Positions 15,305 to 24,246 of a stretch of 64,000 bases of DNA are shown here, in pieces. This stretch comes from Pseudoalteromonas luteoviolacea S2607 (lineage in GTDB: Bacteria; Pseudomonadota; Gammaproteobacteria; Enterobacterales; Alteromonadaceae), in the NCBI RefSeq assembly GCF_001625575.1, contig NZ_AUXV01000073.1:62001-126000 (forward strand), written 5' to 3'. Positions within the stretch are counted from its first letter, which is position 1; each line of letters starts with the position of its first letter. The translations under genes and the position numbers were made by a program. The notes under the pieces are model-generated. The model was not told the origin of the DNA. It worked only from the letters and a program-made list of their open reading frames with translations, and made no database searches.

Positions 15305-16525
15305 CTACTTTTGATGACCTAGCGATTGTCTAACTTTCATTAATCTTGGCTTATCCGGCCCTTTAACCGATTTGTCGGCAACTTTAAACTCAAGGCGTTT
15401 GCCCGGTTCAAACGCGAGTACAATTGAAGAGCCTCCGTAGCCAAAATGACCCATGTATTGACCTTTCTCGACTTTTTCACCTGTACTAATTGCATTGGTA
15501 ATGCTACCGACACCCCAAAAGCCGATCGCTATCATGGCTACTAAGCCTAGGCTTTCAGTTTTGATAACCCAAACATAACGTTGATGTTTGCCGAGTTTTT
15601 GATACCAGCCTGCCTTATCACTGGTCGCTGGCGCTAAAGGTCCGTAAGGATTACTGGGGTCAAAGTCATCAAAGTCATAATTATAAGATCCCGCATACAG
15701 CCCTTGCTCAATAACCTCGCCAGTAACAGGAGCATGAAAGTGATGGTAGTCAGTAAACCAGAGTAGGGCGTCAAGCAATGGTCCGCCAATAAATACTCTG
15801 CCATAGCCTGGGATTGCCTCAATTAAGTTAAATTCATCGCCCGATTTGTTAGGTAGCAAATAGCGAGTTTGTTGGTTGGACTTTTTGCCTTCATGTGCCA
15901 AATAAAAAATCCCACCGTCACATGGGGCGACAACAATGCTGTCTGATTCTGGACGCTCGTCGGGTTTTAGGTTGCGCAAAAAGAATTGATTAAATGATTC
16001 AAATCCGCCTGATGGGCTATTAGGCTTTGGCCTGTCGTATTCGTTGATATCAAAAGGGTGCGCTTTGGTACCTGTATAATGCATCCATTCTTGCAATGTG
16101 GCAGTGGAGTCGGTGCTGTTTATCCAAATGCCATGGCAATCTAAAAAGGTTTTAAACCAATTCCTAAAGCTAGAGTCGTTCGCAAGCTGCAGGCCTGTTT
16201 CTGTATTGACCAAATAATCCCAGTACTCAATATACTCACCTGGGTTACTGGGTGCAGGCGTGTATGTCAGCCATTGAGTGAAAAATTGGCTAAGTGTATA
16301 ACTAGGTTGCTGATAAAGGTAAGGCAACCAGTAATTGGCAATTTCTTGTCTGCGAGCAATGGTTGTCTCAACACATAGCTCAGACAGAGCACCTAGGTAT
16401 AAGTATTTATAGTTTGGGTTTTGCTCAAAAATAACTGCTAGCTGGTTTATATGTGCCTCGCAAGCGCTTGCATGATCAGACCAATTGCATGGAGTGGGAA
16501 GGGGGATTGGCGTAATTTGTGACAT
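15305..16525 (-). CDS. Phosphatidylserine-decarboxylase-like pyruvoyl enzyme
   Basis: 406 aa. The N-terminal half (about 1-170) resembles the PSDC N-terminal extension found in fungal and some bacterial PSD-like proteins. The core from about 175 has FNQFFLRNLKPDERP, WFTDYHHFHAPVTGEV (His of the HxxH region) and FGYGGSSIVLAFEPG. In that last motif the serine of GGSS would be the self-cleavage site that forms the pyruvoyl cofactor. The family includes phospholipid decarboxylases but also tryptophan and aromatic amino acid decarboxylases of the PsiD type. The substrate is therefore open. It has no signal peptide and is monocistronic. Confidence 0.85.
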   Translation of the reverse strand: MSQITPIPLPTPCNWSDHASACEAHINQLAVIFEQNPNYKYLYLGALSELCVETTIARRQEIANYWLPYLYQQPSYTLSQFFTQWLTYTPAPSNPGEYIEYWDYLVNTETGLQLANDSSFRNWFKTFLDCHGIWINSTDSTATLQEWMHYTGTKAHPFDINEYDRPKPNSPSGGFESFNQFFLRNLKPDERPESDSIVVAPCDGGIFYLAHEGKKSNQQTRYLLPNKSGDEFNLIEAIPGYGRVFIGGPLLDALLWFTDYHHFHAPVTGEVIEQGLYAGSYNYDFDDFDPSNPYGPLAPATSDKAGWYQKLGKHQRYVWVIKTESLGLVAMIAIGFWGVGSITNAISTGEKVEKGQYMGHFGYGGSSIVLAFEPGKRLEFKVADKSVKGPDKPRLMKVRQSLGHQK

Positions 16526-16680
16526 GTTAATGCATCCTTATATAAGTCAAATTTAATAGCCCACGGTCACTACAAAAACACTTTGAATGGCGCTGAAATT
16601 GTTTTAAGAATGGTGGTTATAGGTCAGTGTAGTAGAAAATATAGCGGTGAAATATTGTTTAATGGCAAATATAAACTGAC

Positions 16681-16711
16681 TCAAAAAGTGCTTTAGGGAT
16701 ACACTTTTTGA
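16681..16711 (-). terminator. Hairpin downstream of yfcH
   Basis: TCAAAAAGTG and CACTTTTTGA form a perfect 10-bp stem with an 11-nt loop, 22 bp past the yfcH stop on the minus strand. The T run lies within the stem. Confidence 0.6.
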
Positions 16712-16732
16712 ATCGCGGGATATAGGTAATTC

Positions 16733-17629
16733 TCAGTGCATTATTTGCTTCAGTGCCTCTTCTAAAGAGGTATATCGAAATCGATAATTGGCATCCAGTG
16801 CTTTTTGCGGTATGACTTTTTGGCCGTAAATAAGCAGGTCTGACATTTCACCAAAAGCCCATTTCAAAAAACTCTCAGGCAACCAAAAAAAGGCAGGCCG
16901 ATTAAGCACGTTAGCTAAGCAGTATGAGAACTCTTTGTTGGAAACGGGGTTAGGTGCTGTCGCATTGAAGGCGCCTTCTAATTCAGTGTGCTTAATCAAA
17001 AATAGGATCAGTTGGATCATGTCATCAATGTGGATCCAAGACATCATTTGTTCTCCCGAACCCATCGGGCCGCCCATTCCCCAAGAGAAAGCTGGTAACA
17101 TTTTTTTTAGTGCGCCGCCATGGCGAGATAACACAACACCTGTACGTAAAAGGCAAACTCGAGTTTGTTCACTTTTAGCGGCTAAAGCGGCATCCTCCCA
17201 GTCTCTACAAAGCTGGTGGCTGAATTCATCGAAAGGTTTGTTGAAGCTTTCATCTACCGTAATATCTGCTGACTGCCTGCCATAAACGCCTATGGCACTG
17301 CCTGAAATGAATGTGTGTGGCGGATTTTGAACTGCATTTATGTGGCGTGAAATTTGTTCTGTCAGCCCAACACGGCTAGAGATAATCGCCTCTTTTTGTT
17401 TATCACTCCAGCGTTTGTCGGCAATAGGCTCACCCGCGAGATTAATTATGATGTCCATTTCATTAAAATCGACCTCGCTAAGCTGCGAAACAAAATGTCC
17501 ATTTTGAGGCAAAACCTGCCGCGCTCTAACTTCGCTTCTGGTTAAGATGGTTAGGTTGTGTTTGTTGACTAAAAACTTACAAAGTTCTTGGCCAATAAGT
17601 CCTGTAGCTCCAGTGATCAGTATATTCAT
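16733..17629 (-). CDS. yfcH: TIGR01777-type SDR/epimerase-like protein (YfcH family)
   Basis: 298 aa, the usual length. The Rossmann glycine motif ITGATGLIGQELC is at residues 5-17. Also visible are IINLAGEPIADKRW, HTFISGSAIGVYG, and the C-terminal DUF1731 region (ANVLNRPAFFWLPESFLKWAFGEMSD..., about 245-295). It is cytosolic and probably NAD(P)-dependent. The biochemical substrate of this family is not established. It is divergent from the AI-2E-type permease gene. Confidence 0.92.
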   Translation of the reverse strand: MNILITGATGLIGQELCKFLVNKHNLTILTRSEVRARQVLPQNGHFVSQLSEVDFNEMDIIINLAGEPIADKRWSDKQKEAIISSRVGLTEQISRHINAVQNPPHTFISGSAIGVYGRQSADITVDESFNKPFDEFSHQLCRDWEDAALAAKSEQTRVCLLRTGVVLSRHGGALKKMLPAFSWGMGGPMGSGEQMMSWIHIDDMIQLILFLIKHTELEGAFNATAPNPVSNKEFSYCLANVLNRPAFFWLPESFLKWAFGEMSDLLIYGQKVIPQKALDANYRFRYTSLEEALKQIMH

Positions 17630-17776
17630 TCCACGCCCGAATAGTGATTGGTTTACATATGTTTTTAGTTTTACCCTAGTGTTTTGAAAACATTTTCCAT
17701 TACAATAGTAGCAGATACATATAAAAATTATGTGTGATCATTCCTTCAACGTTGCGACCTCGCATAAGGATCAAAA

Positions 17777-18808
17777 GTGTCATCATTAACAGGAATAAAC
17801 AAAAGCTTAGTCGTTTTAGCTTCCTTATTCATTGTATTGGCAGGGATAAAACTTGCAAACGATATATTGGTACCGTTTATTTTGGCTGCCTTTATCGCGA
17901 TTATTTGTAATCCGTTATTAAAGTTTTTTGCCAGCTACCGTATTCCAAAAGGGGCGGCGATACTGATTATTATCGCCTTTGTTGGACTACTGGGCATGAG
18001 CTTAGCTGGCTTAGTTGGCCAGTCTTTAAATGATTTCTCTCAACAATTACCGAGCTATAGAGAGGCACTGCAAGATAAGTTCATTTGGTTGGTAAACATT
18101 GCAGCAAACTACAATATTTTAATTGATAAACAGCAGCTCATATCTCTTTTCGATCCCGGAAAAATGATTGATGTCGCCACGAACATGTTAGCTGGTTTTG
18201 GTGGTGTAATGGCAAACATCTTTTTGATTTTATTGACCGTGGTATTTATGTTGTTCGAAGCGCCCATGCTAAGCAAAAAAGTACATCTGGCACTCGATGA
18301 TCCGCAAATGAAAATGCAGCAAATAGACCGTTTCTTAAACTCTATCAACAGCTATCTAGCCATTAAAACATTAGTTTCTTTAGCGACGGGCGCATTGGCA
18401 AGTTTAATACTGTGGATTTTAGATGTGGACTATTTTGTCCTTTGGGGTGTATTGGCATTCTTACTGAATTATATTCCAAATATTGGTTCTATCATTGCGG
18501 CGGTACCGCCCGTACTCCTTGCATTAGTGACGCATGGACCGGTTGTAAGCGGCCTTGTTGCGGTAGGATATTTATCAATTAATACTGTCATGGGCAACAT
18601 TGTTGAGCCTAAATATATGGGAAAGGGCTTAGGATTATCGACGTTAGTGGTGTTCGTCTCGTTAATATTTTGGGGATGGTTATTGGGTACCGTTGGTATG
18701 CTGTTATCCGTGCCTCTAACAATGGTAGTTAAAATTGGTCTCGAAAACAGTGAAGATGGCCGCTGGCTAGCGACCATGTTAGGCAGTTTCGAAGAGTCTA
18801 AAAGTTAG
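17777..18808 (+). CDS. AI-2E family (PerM/YdiK) membrane transporter
   Basis: 343 aa with about eight membrane segments and the conserved NYIPNIGSIIAAVPPVLLAL stretch (residues about 230-250). VEPKYMGKGLGLSTLVVFVSLIFWGWLLG is also typical of the family. Starts at GTG 17777 with AAGGATC upstream. Members include the autoinducer-2 exporter TqsA and Na+/H+ antiporters, so the substrate cannot be deduced. The stop overlaps the end of the convergent LprI-like gene by 11 bp. Confidence 0.9.
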   Translation: MSSLTGINKSLVVLASLFIVLAGIKLANDILVPFILAAFIAIICNPLLKFFASYRIPKGAAILIIIAFVGLLGMSLAGLVGQSLNDFSQQLPSYREALQDKFIWLVNIAANYNILIDKQQLISLFDPGKMIDVATNMLAGFGGVMANIFLILLTVVFMLFEAPMLSKKVHLALDDPQMKMQQIDRFLNSINSYLAIKTLVSLATGALASLILWILDVDYFVLWGVLAFLLNYIPNIGSIIAAVPPVLLALVTHGPVVSGLVAVGYLSINTVMGNIVEPKYMGKGLGLSTLVVFVSLIFWGWLLGTVGMLLSVPLTMVVKIGLENSEDGRWLATMLGSFEESKS

Positions 18809-19211
18809 CCTTTAGCTCTTTAGTATGGTGCTGTAAAAAAGCTATTTTACAGCGCTTGTACACCTTTGCGGCGCTGGTAGAATTTGGCAGTTCTTTCAAA
18901 TAACGCCATTTACACGAGTCTTCCATGTAGCGGCTTTGACTCAATAAGCTGCGCTTAATGATGGGCATTAACTGTGTGTTGCCAGTGTCTTTTTCTAGCT
19001 CCTCAGTGTCCATTATAAGCTTATTAATCCACGCCTGTCGGTCACGCTCAAGCAGTTCAATATTACCATCCAAACACATCAGATAACGCTTGGCTTTTTG
19101 AGGGTGATCCGAGTCAAGATGCGTGCAATCTACCAGAGTACTGGTGCGAGCACTTGCATCTATACTGAGTGCCGCGACGGTAATTAAAACTAGATTAGTG
19201 ATTTTGCTCAT
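18798..19211 (-). CDS. Periplasmic LprI-like (DUF1311-type) protein
   Basis: Start at ATG 19211, overlapping the end of the kinase gene (sequence TTATGAGC), so translation is coupled. Signal peptide about residues 1-22 (ending DASA). The mature protein has CTHLD...AKRYLMCLDGNIELLERDRQAWINKL and DSCKWRYLKELPNSTSAAKVYKRC. This spacing of Cys, Trp and Arg resembles lysozyme-inhibitor LprI-like domains, though the match is diverged. As the last gene of the PepSY-phoP-phoQ unit it is likely part of an envelope-stress response. Confidence 0.6.
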   Translation of the reverse strand: MSKITNLVLITVAALSIDASARTSTLVDCTHLDSDHPQKAKRYLMCLDGNIELLERDRQAWINKLIMDTEELEKDTGNTQLMPIIKRSLLSQSRYMEDSCKWRYLKELPNSTSAAKVYKRCKIAFLQHHTKELKANF

Positions 19212-20538
19212 AACCAAATTCTATTGTAAATTGCGCCCCACCAAGTTCACTGTAATCAATGATGATATTGCCATGATAAGACGCTACCAAGTCTGAAACG
19301 ATAGCCATTCCTACACCATGCCCAGCTTCATATGTATCCAGACGCGTTCCACGTTGCAGTAGCTCGTGACGCTTGTCTTCAGGTATACCTGGACCATCAT
19401 CACCTATAACAAAGATAGTGCCGTTGCTTGGAGTTGTTTTTACTTGTATATCAATTTTATGTGCGCATGCTTTACATGCATTATCGATGATATTACCCAA
19501 TATTTCCATTAAATCGGTTTTATCGCCAAGGAAAGCGGCATCATCAGCACAAAAGGCTGAAAATTGAATCGCTTTATCATGATAGACCTTACTCATCGCG
19601 TTGAGAATCGAGTCTAAAACAGGCTTAACCTTAGTTTGCTTCTTCCAAGTATCAGATGCGCCTGTCGCGGCGCGCTTCAGCTGATGCTCAATCATAGCAT
19701 TGATACGGTCAAGTTGTTCTTGCGCTTCAGCATCATTGGCCAAAGAGCTAGATTTTAAAACAGCGAGGGGAGTTTTGAGCGCATGTGCGAGATCACTGAG
19801 TGACGCCCTATAGCGCTCTTTTTGGCGACGTTGAGAGTCAAGCAATAGGTTCAAATCAGCTTTAATTGTATTGAGCTCAACGGGGTAAAGGCCAGAAATC
19901 TTGTCGCGTTCACCAGCCTCAACTTCTTTTATCTCTTTATCAAGGCGTTGTAGTGGTCTCGCATTCCATACAAAACCAAATGCCATTAAAGCAGCGATCA
20001 CAACGCCCATAATGAGCATCCAATTAACCAACGTATTTCTAAACTCAGACATTAAAGCGACCAAGGCTGAGTTCTTTTTTAGCAAAATAAATTTGGCTTG
20101 CTGGGATTGCTCTGCATTACCGAGTATGACAGTCAGGCTGAGCTGCCAAAATTCTTCCCCACTGTATTCGACTTTCTTAAACTCAGAGGCACCAGCTTGT
20201 GTCTGAGATACATCGGGCGTGACGGTTAAGCTAACAGCAGACTCAGAATACCAAACCAAAGTGTTTTGCTGGTATACAAGCGCATACGTATCGGAGTTTA
20301 ATCTATTTAGCTCAGGCGCAAGAATGGTTCTGGGCATCGAAATACCATCAGATACAAATTCAACTTCTGAGATCAGAGAGTAAAGGTGTGCTTCTAGCGT
20401 TTTTTCGGTAGCATCAATCAGCGTCGCGTGATAGGCGCGTCCGATTGAAAAGAACAACGCGGGAAGGGCTATAATTAAAACAAAGACAAGGATAAATCCT
20501 TGCCTTATTTTAAGCGAGATCTGTGCGCTACTTACCAC
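19195..20538 (-). CDS. phoQ: PhoQ-like sensor histidine kinase
   Basis: 447 aa inner-membrane kinase. TM1 at about 14-32, a periplasmic sensor to about 165, TM2 about 170-190, then HAMP. The H-box SLADLAHALKTPLAVLKSS is typical of the PhoQ group. N-box NIIDNACKAC, and ATP-lid motifs GDDGPGIPED and GHGVGMAIVSDLV. GTG start at 20538 overlaps the regulator's stop codon by 7 bp. In this family the periplasmic domain senses divalent cations, antimicrobial peptides or acid; the sensor here is diverged, so the signal is uncertain. Confidence 0.88.
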   Translation of the reverse strand: MVSSAQISLKIRQGFILVFVLIIALPALFFSIGRAYHATLIDATEKTLEAHLYSLISEVEFVSDGISMPRTILAPELNRLNSDTYALVYQQNTLVWYSESAVSLTVTPDVSQTQAGASEFKKVEYSGEEFWQLSLTVILGNAEQSQQAKFILLKKNSALVALMSEFRNTLVNWMLIMGVVIAALMAFGFVWNARPLQRLDKEIKEVEAGERDKISGLYPVELNTIKADLNLLLDSQRRQKERYRASLSDLAHALKTPLAVLKSSSLANDAEAQEQLDRINAMIEHQLKRAATGASDTWKKQTKVKPVLDSILNAMSKVYHDKAIQFSAFCADDAAFLGDKTDLMEILGNIIDNACKACAHKIDIQVKTTPSNGTIFVIGDDGPGIPEDKRHELLQRGTRLDTYEAGHGVGMAIVSDLVASYHGNIIIDYSELGGAQFTIEFGYEQNH

Positions 20539-21206
20539 TGGGTTTTAAACCTGTAGCCTCTACCACGCAGGGTTTCAACTGGGTTTAAAGTACCATCCGG
20601 GTCAAGTTTTTTCCTCAAACGAAGTACAAACACTTCAATCACGTTTGAATCTAGGTCAAAGTCCTGATCATAAATGTGCTCGGTGAGTTCAGATTTAGAG
20701 ATCACCTTGTGAGGGTTGACCATTAAGTATTCAAGCACTTTGTACTCGTAGGCGGTAAGAGAGAGCTCTCTGTCGCCTACAAAAACTTGCTGAGAGCGCG
20801 TATGCAATGTGATAGGACCAATGGTTATTTCTGGGTTAGCTTGCCCAGCACTGCGCCTTATCAAGGCGTTACAGCGTGCTATAAGTTCCTCAACATGGAA
20901 TGGCTTGGTGAGGTAGTCATCTGCACCCGCATCAAGCCCTTCAACCTTTTCTTGCCAGCGATCGCGCGCTGTTAAAATCAAAATTGGAATTTTGATATCT
21001 TGTGCTCTAGCGCGTCTAATTAACTCAATCCCATCAATCTTTGGTAGACCTAAATCGACTACCGCTAAATCTAAAGGGTATTCAGTTAAGTGAAAAAGGC
21101 CATTTTCTCCATCGTGACAAAGGTCTACGCTATATTTCTCTTTTTCTAAAACGTTACGTAAGTTTTCAGCTAATTGAACGTCATCTTCTATTACTAAAAT
21201 TCGCAT
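20532..21206 (-). CDS. phoP: PhoP-like response regulator (OmpR family)
   Basis: Receiver domain with acidic pocket EDD at 7-9, phospho-acceptor Asp in VVDLGLPKIDG, and Lys in LTKPFHVEEL. The C-terminal winged helix has LTAYEYKVLEYLM, SNVIEVFVLRLRKKLDPDG and TLRGRGYRFK. Start at ATG 21206 (MRILVIEDD) with AAGAAGG upstream, 2 bp after the PepSY stop. It forms one operon with PepSY, the kinase and the LprI-like gene. Probably regulates envelope genes. Confidence 0.92.
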   Translation of the reverse strand: MRILVIEDDVQLAENLRNVLEKEKYSVDLCHDGENGLFHLTEYPLDLAVVDLGLPKIDGIELIRRARAQDIKIPILILTARDRWQEKVEGLDAGADDYLTKPFHVEELIARCNALIRRSAGQANPEITIGPITLHTRSQQVFVGDRELSLTAYEYKVLEYLMVNPHKVISKSELTEHIYDQDFDLDSNVIEVFVLRLRKKLDPDGTLNPVETLRGRGYRFKTQW

Positions 21207-21208
21207 TG

Positions 21209-21460
21209 TCAATCCTTCTTCACTTCACCCGTTACTTTGTGAACTTTAACATCAATGATTCTGCCGTCGCTTTGAAGAATTCGTACCACATAGAAATCAC
21301 CTTCAAGGGAGATTTTTAAGGTCTTTCCTGGCTGTTTGGTCGTTGCTAATTGTACGGCTTCTTTTTTGCTAATGGTGTCTTGAGTATCTTTTGCTTGTAC
21401 AGGGCAAACAGCCATGGCACAGGCTAAAAACATAACAACAAGACAGTTTGGCAACTGCAT
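21209..21460 (-). CDS. PepSY-domain periplasmic protein
   Basis: Start at ATG 21460 (MQLPNCLVVMFLACAMA) because GGAGCTTAGA precedes it. Signal peptide about 1-24 (ending VQA). The rest is one PepSY domain: ISKKEAVQLATTKQPGKTLKISLEGDFYVVRILQSDG...VKVHKVTGEV. PepSY proteins of this type commonly accompany PhoPQ-like systems and may modulate the sensor or peptidases. First gene of the four-gene operon. Confidence 0.88.
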   Translation of the reverse strand: MQLPNCLVVMFLACAMAVCPVQAKDTQDTISKKEAVQLATTKQPGKTLKISLEGDFYVVRILQSDGRIIDVKVHKVTGEVKKD

Positions 21461-21540
21461 TCTAAGCTCCACAGTAGGGTTGCTTAACATCTTGATCAGG
21501 AGGTTAAGATTTACTGTCTTAACCACTGCTGAACTTTACG

Positions 21541-21840
21541 TTAAGGTAAAACTTTCTTATATGGTTTGACTACGCTGTGAGCGTATACACCAGCTTCAAT
21601 ATAAGGGTCTGCATTTGCCCAAGCTTGAGCTAACTCTAATGAATCAAACTCAGCAATTACGAGAGAGCCGGTAAAGCCGGCTTCACCTGGGTTTTCGTCA
21701 TCAATCGCAGGGAGTGGGCCTGCCACAAATAGCCTTCCCTCGTCCTTAAGCGCATTTAAACGTGCCAAATGAGCAGGGCGAGCGCCTAAACGTTTCTCTA
21801 GTGAATTTTCCACATCCGTTGAGTAAATCATGTAAAGCAT
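21541..21840 (-). CDS. yciI: YciI family protein
   Basis: 99 aa, full family length, ferredoxin-like dimeric alpha-beta fold. Characteristic RPAHLARLNALKDEGRLFVAGPLPAIDD, with the conserved His and Asp, and ELAQAWANADPYIEAGVY. The family is related to muconolactone isomerase-like enzymes; the physiological role is unclear. Stands just upstream of the PepSY operon on the same strand and near yciB, as in related genomes. Confidence 0.93.
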   Translation of the reverse strand: MLYMIYSTDVENSLEKRLGARPAHLARLNALKDEGRLFVAGPLPAIDDENPGEAGFTGSLVIAEFDSLELAQAWANADPYIEAGVYAHSVVKPYKKVLP

Positions 21841-22015
21841 AATAGTAAGAAATAATGCGTAATTAATTTTGTGTTTCGTATCATAGACTGGATTGTCCCC
21901 AAATGTAAATGAATAGGCGTTATCTTAAGAGAATCTTGTTTGGGACTTGAAATCCGCAGGCCTTGGCTGTTACAGTCCTTCGACTATCGTGAAAAATAAT
22001 AATAAGGTTGTTTTA

Positions 22016-23440
22016 ATGAGTGCAAACCGCGAGCAATTCAGCTCCCGATTGGGTTTCATTTTAGCAGCGGCTGGCTCCGCTGTGGGGATCGGAAACTTGG
22101 TCGGTTTCCCTGTATCTGCTGCCAAAAATGGCGGTGGAGCGTTTCTGATTATTTATGCACTGTTTGTTGCGTTCATCTGTTTGCCAGTCATGATCGCCGA
22201 AATGGCACTTGGTCGCAAGGCTCAAAAAGACCCGTATGGCGCATATCACTCGCTTACTGGGGGAGACAAGAAGTGGTCCTTTGCCGGTGCACTTGCTGTT
22301 TTAACGCCATTTATGATTGCTGTCTTTTATATGGTGATTACCGTTTGGATTTTTGGCTACTTAATTCAGACCCTTATTGGTAACCTTGATCAACTTGCAA
22401 ACCCTGATAATTTCGGCACGTTTATTAATGAATACACTGTATTTGCCTATATGGCAGGGGTGGCATTGCTGGTGAATTTAATTTTAGTCGGTGGTGTGAA
22501 AGAAGGCATCGAAAAGGCCGCTAAATTGATGATGCCGGCCTTGTTTGTGCTGCTTATTGGCTTGGTTGCATATGTGTTGACATTAGATAATGCGATGGAC
22601 GGTGTGCGTTATTATATTGTGCCAGACTTTTCTAAAATGGATGCCAGTGTATTAAACGGTGCGCTATCACAAGCGTTTTTCTCGTTATCGTTAGGTATGG
22701 GTATCTTAATCACCTACGCGTCTTACATCTCTAAAAAAGAAGACATCGTTGGTAGTTCCAAAATGGTTGCAGTGACGGACTCATTAGTGGCGTTTATTGC
22801 AGGCCTTATGGTCATTCCAGCTATCTTCAGCTTTAATCCTGACGTCAATCCAGAAGAATTATCTGACTCTTCGGTCTCAATGATCTTTGTCTATCTGCCA
22901 CAATTATTGCTGACAATGCAAGCGGATATTGGTTACTTGGGTGCATCAATAGTTGCCGGTATATTCTTTTTGTTAGTGTTTTTTGCTGCGATTACGTCTT
23001 TGGTGTCAATTGTTGAAGTACCCACTGCCAGCTTAATGGAAGCAAAAGGTTACAGCCGTAAAAAGTCGTTAACTGTGTTAGCTGTAACAACGGGTATTTT
23101 GACTGTGTTATGTACAATGTCATTTGGCATGGTAGATAGTTTAACTCAGTTTACCCAGTATGGTGGCGTAAATAAGAGCTTCTTTGACATTGTATCTGAC
23201 GTTTTTTATGACACGATTTTACCATTTAACGGTTTATTACTGTGCCTGTTTGTAACGTATCGTTGGCGCAAAGCGAACTTGTCAGAAGAGCTTGCGCATG
23301 GCAATGAAAGCTACAAAGGCAGTTTTATGGAAAAATATGTTAACTTCTCACTGTCGACATTTATTCCTGTAATTTTGCTGCTGATATTTGTAAATACGGT
23401 AGCAACCAAATACTTTGCAGTTAGCTTATTTGGTTTTTAA
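22016..23440 (+). CDS. Neurotransmitter:sodium symporter (NSS/SNF) family transporter
   Basis: Start at ATG 22016 (MSANREQFSSRLGFILA), as the ORF upstream lacks a site. About 11-12 membrane segments. The N-terminal SRLGFILAAAGSAVGIGNLVGFP is the unwound TM1 sodium-binding signature, and NGGGAFLIIYAL follows. Bacterial members such as LeuT, TnaT and MhsT import hydrophobic amino acids with Na+. It may import Trp or another amino acid, but the substrate cannot be read from the sequence. Confidence 0.93.
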   Translation: MSANREQFSSRLGFILAAAGSAVGIGNLVGFPVSAAKNGGGAFLIIYALFVAFICLPVMIAEMALGRKAQKDPYGAYHSLTGGDKKWSFAGALAVLTPFMIAVFYMVITVWIFGYLIQTLIGNLDQLANPDNFGTFINEYTVFAYMAGVALLVNLILVGGVKEGIEKAAKLMMPALFVLLIGLVAYVLTLDNAMDGVRYYIVPDFSKMDASVLNGALSQAFFSLSLGMGILITYASYISKKEDIVGSSKMVAVTDSLVAFIAGLMVIPAIFSFNPDVNPEELSDSSVSMIFVYLPQLLLTMQADIGYLGASIVAGIFFLLVFFAAITSLVSIVEVPTASLMEAKGYSRKKSLTVLAVTTGILTVLCTMSFGMVDSLTQFTQYGGVNKSFFDIVSDVFYDTILPFNGLLLCLFVTYRWRKANLSEELAHGNESYKGSFMEKYVNFSLSTFIPVILLLIFVNTVATKYFAVSLFGF

Positions 23441-23449
23441 GTAAAGCGT

Positions 23450-23481
23450 ATGATATGTGGGGTGAGTGCCCCACATATCAT
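23450..23481. terminator. Bidirectional hairpin between NSS and CPBP genes
   Basis: ATGATATGTGGGG and CCCCACATATCAT form a perfect 13-bp stem with a 6-nt loop between convergent stops. It overlaps the minus-strand stop codon. No T run, so termination is inferred. Confidence 0.6.
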
Positions 23482-24206
23482 GTAAATGTAATGCCTGCAT
23501 CTAAGTATTTCCCTGCTCCTATCGTAAATAACCACAACCCCCACAAACTATGTTCCAGCACACACACAGCTAAAGAGCGACTGTGCGCATAGGTATAAGA
23601 AAATAGCAGTCCACCAAAGAAAGACATGATAATGGCCATCCAGTTGTCATACACACAATGAGCGAGTGCAAAAACACTGGCACTGAGTAATATCCTCACA
23701 GTTTTACTCGGTAAGATACGCTTGTAACGGTGGAAAAAGTAACTTCTAAATATAAGCTCTTGAGGCAAGACGGATAAAACTGGGTAAGCGATAAGTAAAA
23801 CTAACCAATCAGTGGTGGAATTGATGGGTAAATCAAACCATGTTTCTTGGCTAATTAATCCGTACAGCATGCCAGAAAACAATGCACCGATAAAAAAGAT
23901 AGAAAACAATCGTTTTTTAATGGCAGAGAATTGCCCCAAGCTAGTCAATCTGAAACGTTTAAAGTGCGGATCAGAAAGCAGTAAATAAGTACACACTGTC
24001 ATAATAATGATCAGAGCGGGGAATAGCCAATTGGCCAGTTCATGGCGAAAAAAGTAGGCAATAAATGGAAGCAGAAAAAAGACTGAGAATAGCTCAAACC
24101 AACGAAACTGATGTGCGTTCAAAGAAGTGACCCCAAGTGTTGCTGTATCAATAAAATATAGCAAGTGTCGGGAGGATTTCGCGTAATCTAGAAAAAGATT
24201 ACGCAA
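23478..24206 (-). CDS. CPBP-family (CAAX protease/bacteriocin-processing-like) membrane protein
   Basis: About 242 aa with seven to eight membrane segments. Motif 1 is VLPQELIFRSYFFHRY, where the usual EE is QE. Motif 2 is SVFALAHCVYDNW with the conserved His. The third motif (LEHSLWGLW) keeps the His but not the usual Asn. It is therefore related to glutamic-type intramembrane proteases, though activity is uncertain. The start is an in-frame TTG with no clear ribosome binding site, so the N-terminus may be shorter. Confidence 0.75.
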   Translation of the reverse strand: MRNLFLDYAKSSRHLLYFIDTATLGVTSLNAHQFRWFELFSVFFLLPFIAYFFRHELANWLFPALIIIMTVCTYLLLSDPHFKRFRLTSLGQFSAIKKRLFSIFFIGALFSGMLYGLISQETWFDLPINSTTDWLVLLIAYPVLSVLPQELIFRSYFFHRYKRILPSKTVRILLSASVFALAHCVYDNWMAIIMSFFGGLLFSYTYAHSRSLAVCVLEHSLWGLWLFTIGAGKYLDAGITFT

Positions 24207-24246
24207 TGGATAAGGTATACAAAAACTAAAATAGATTGGATGCTAA

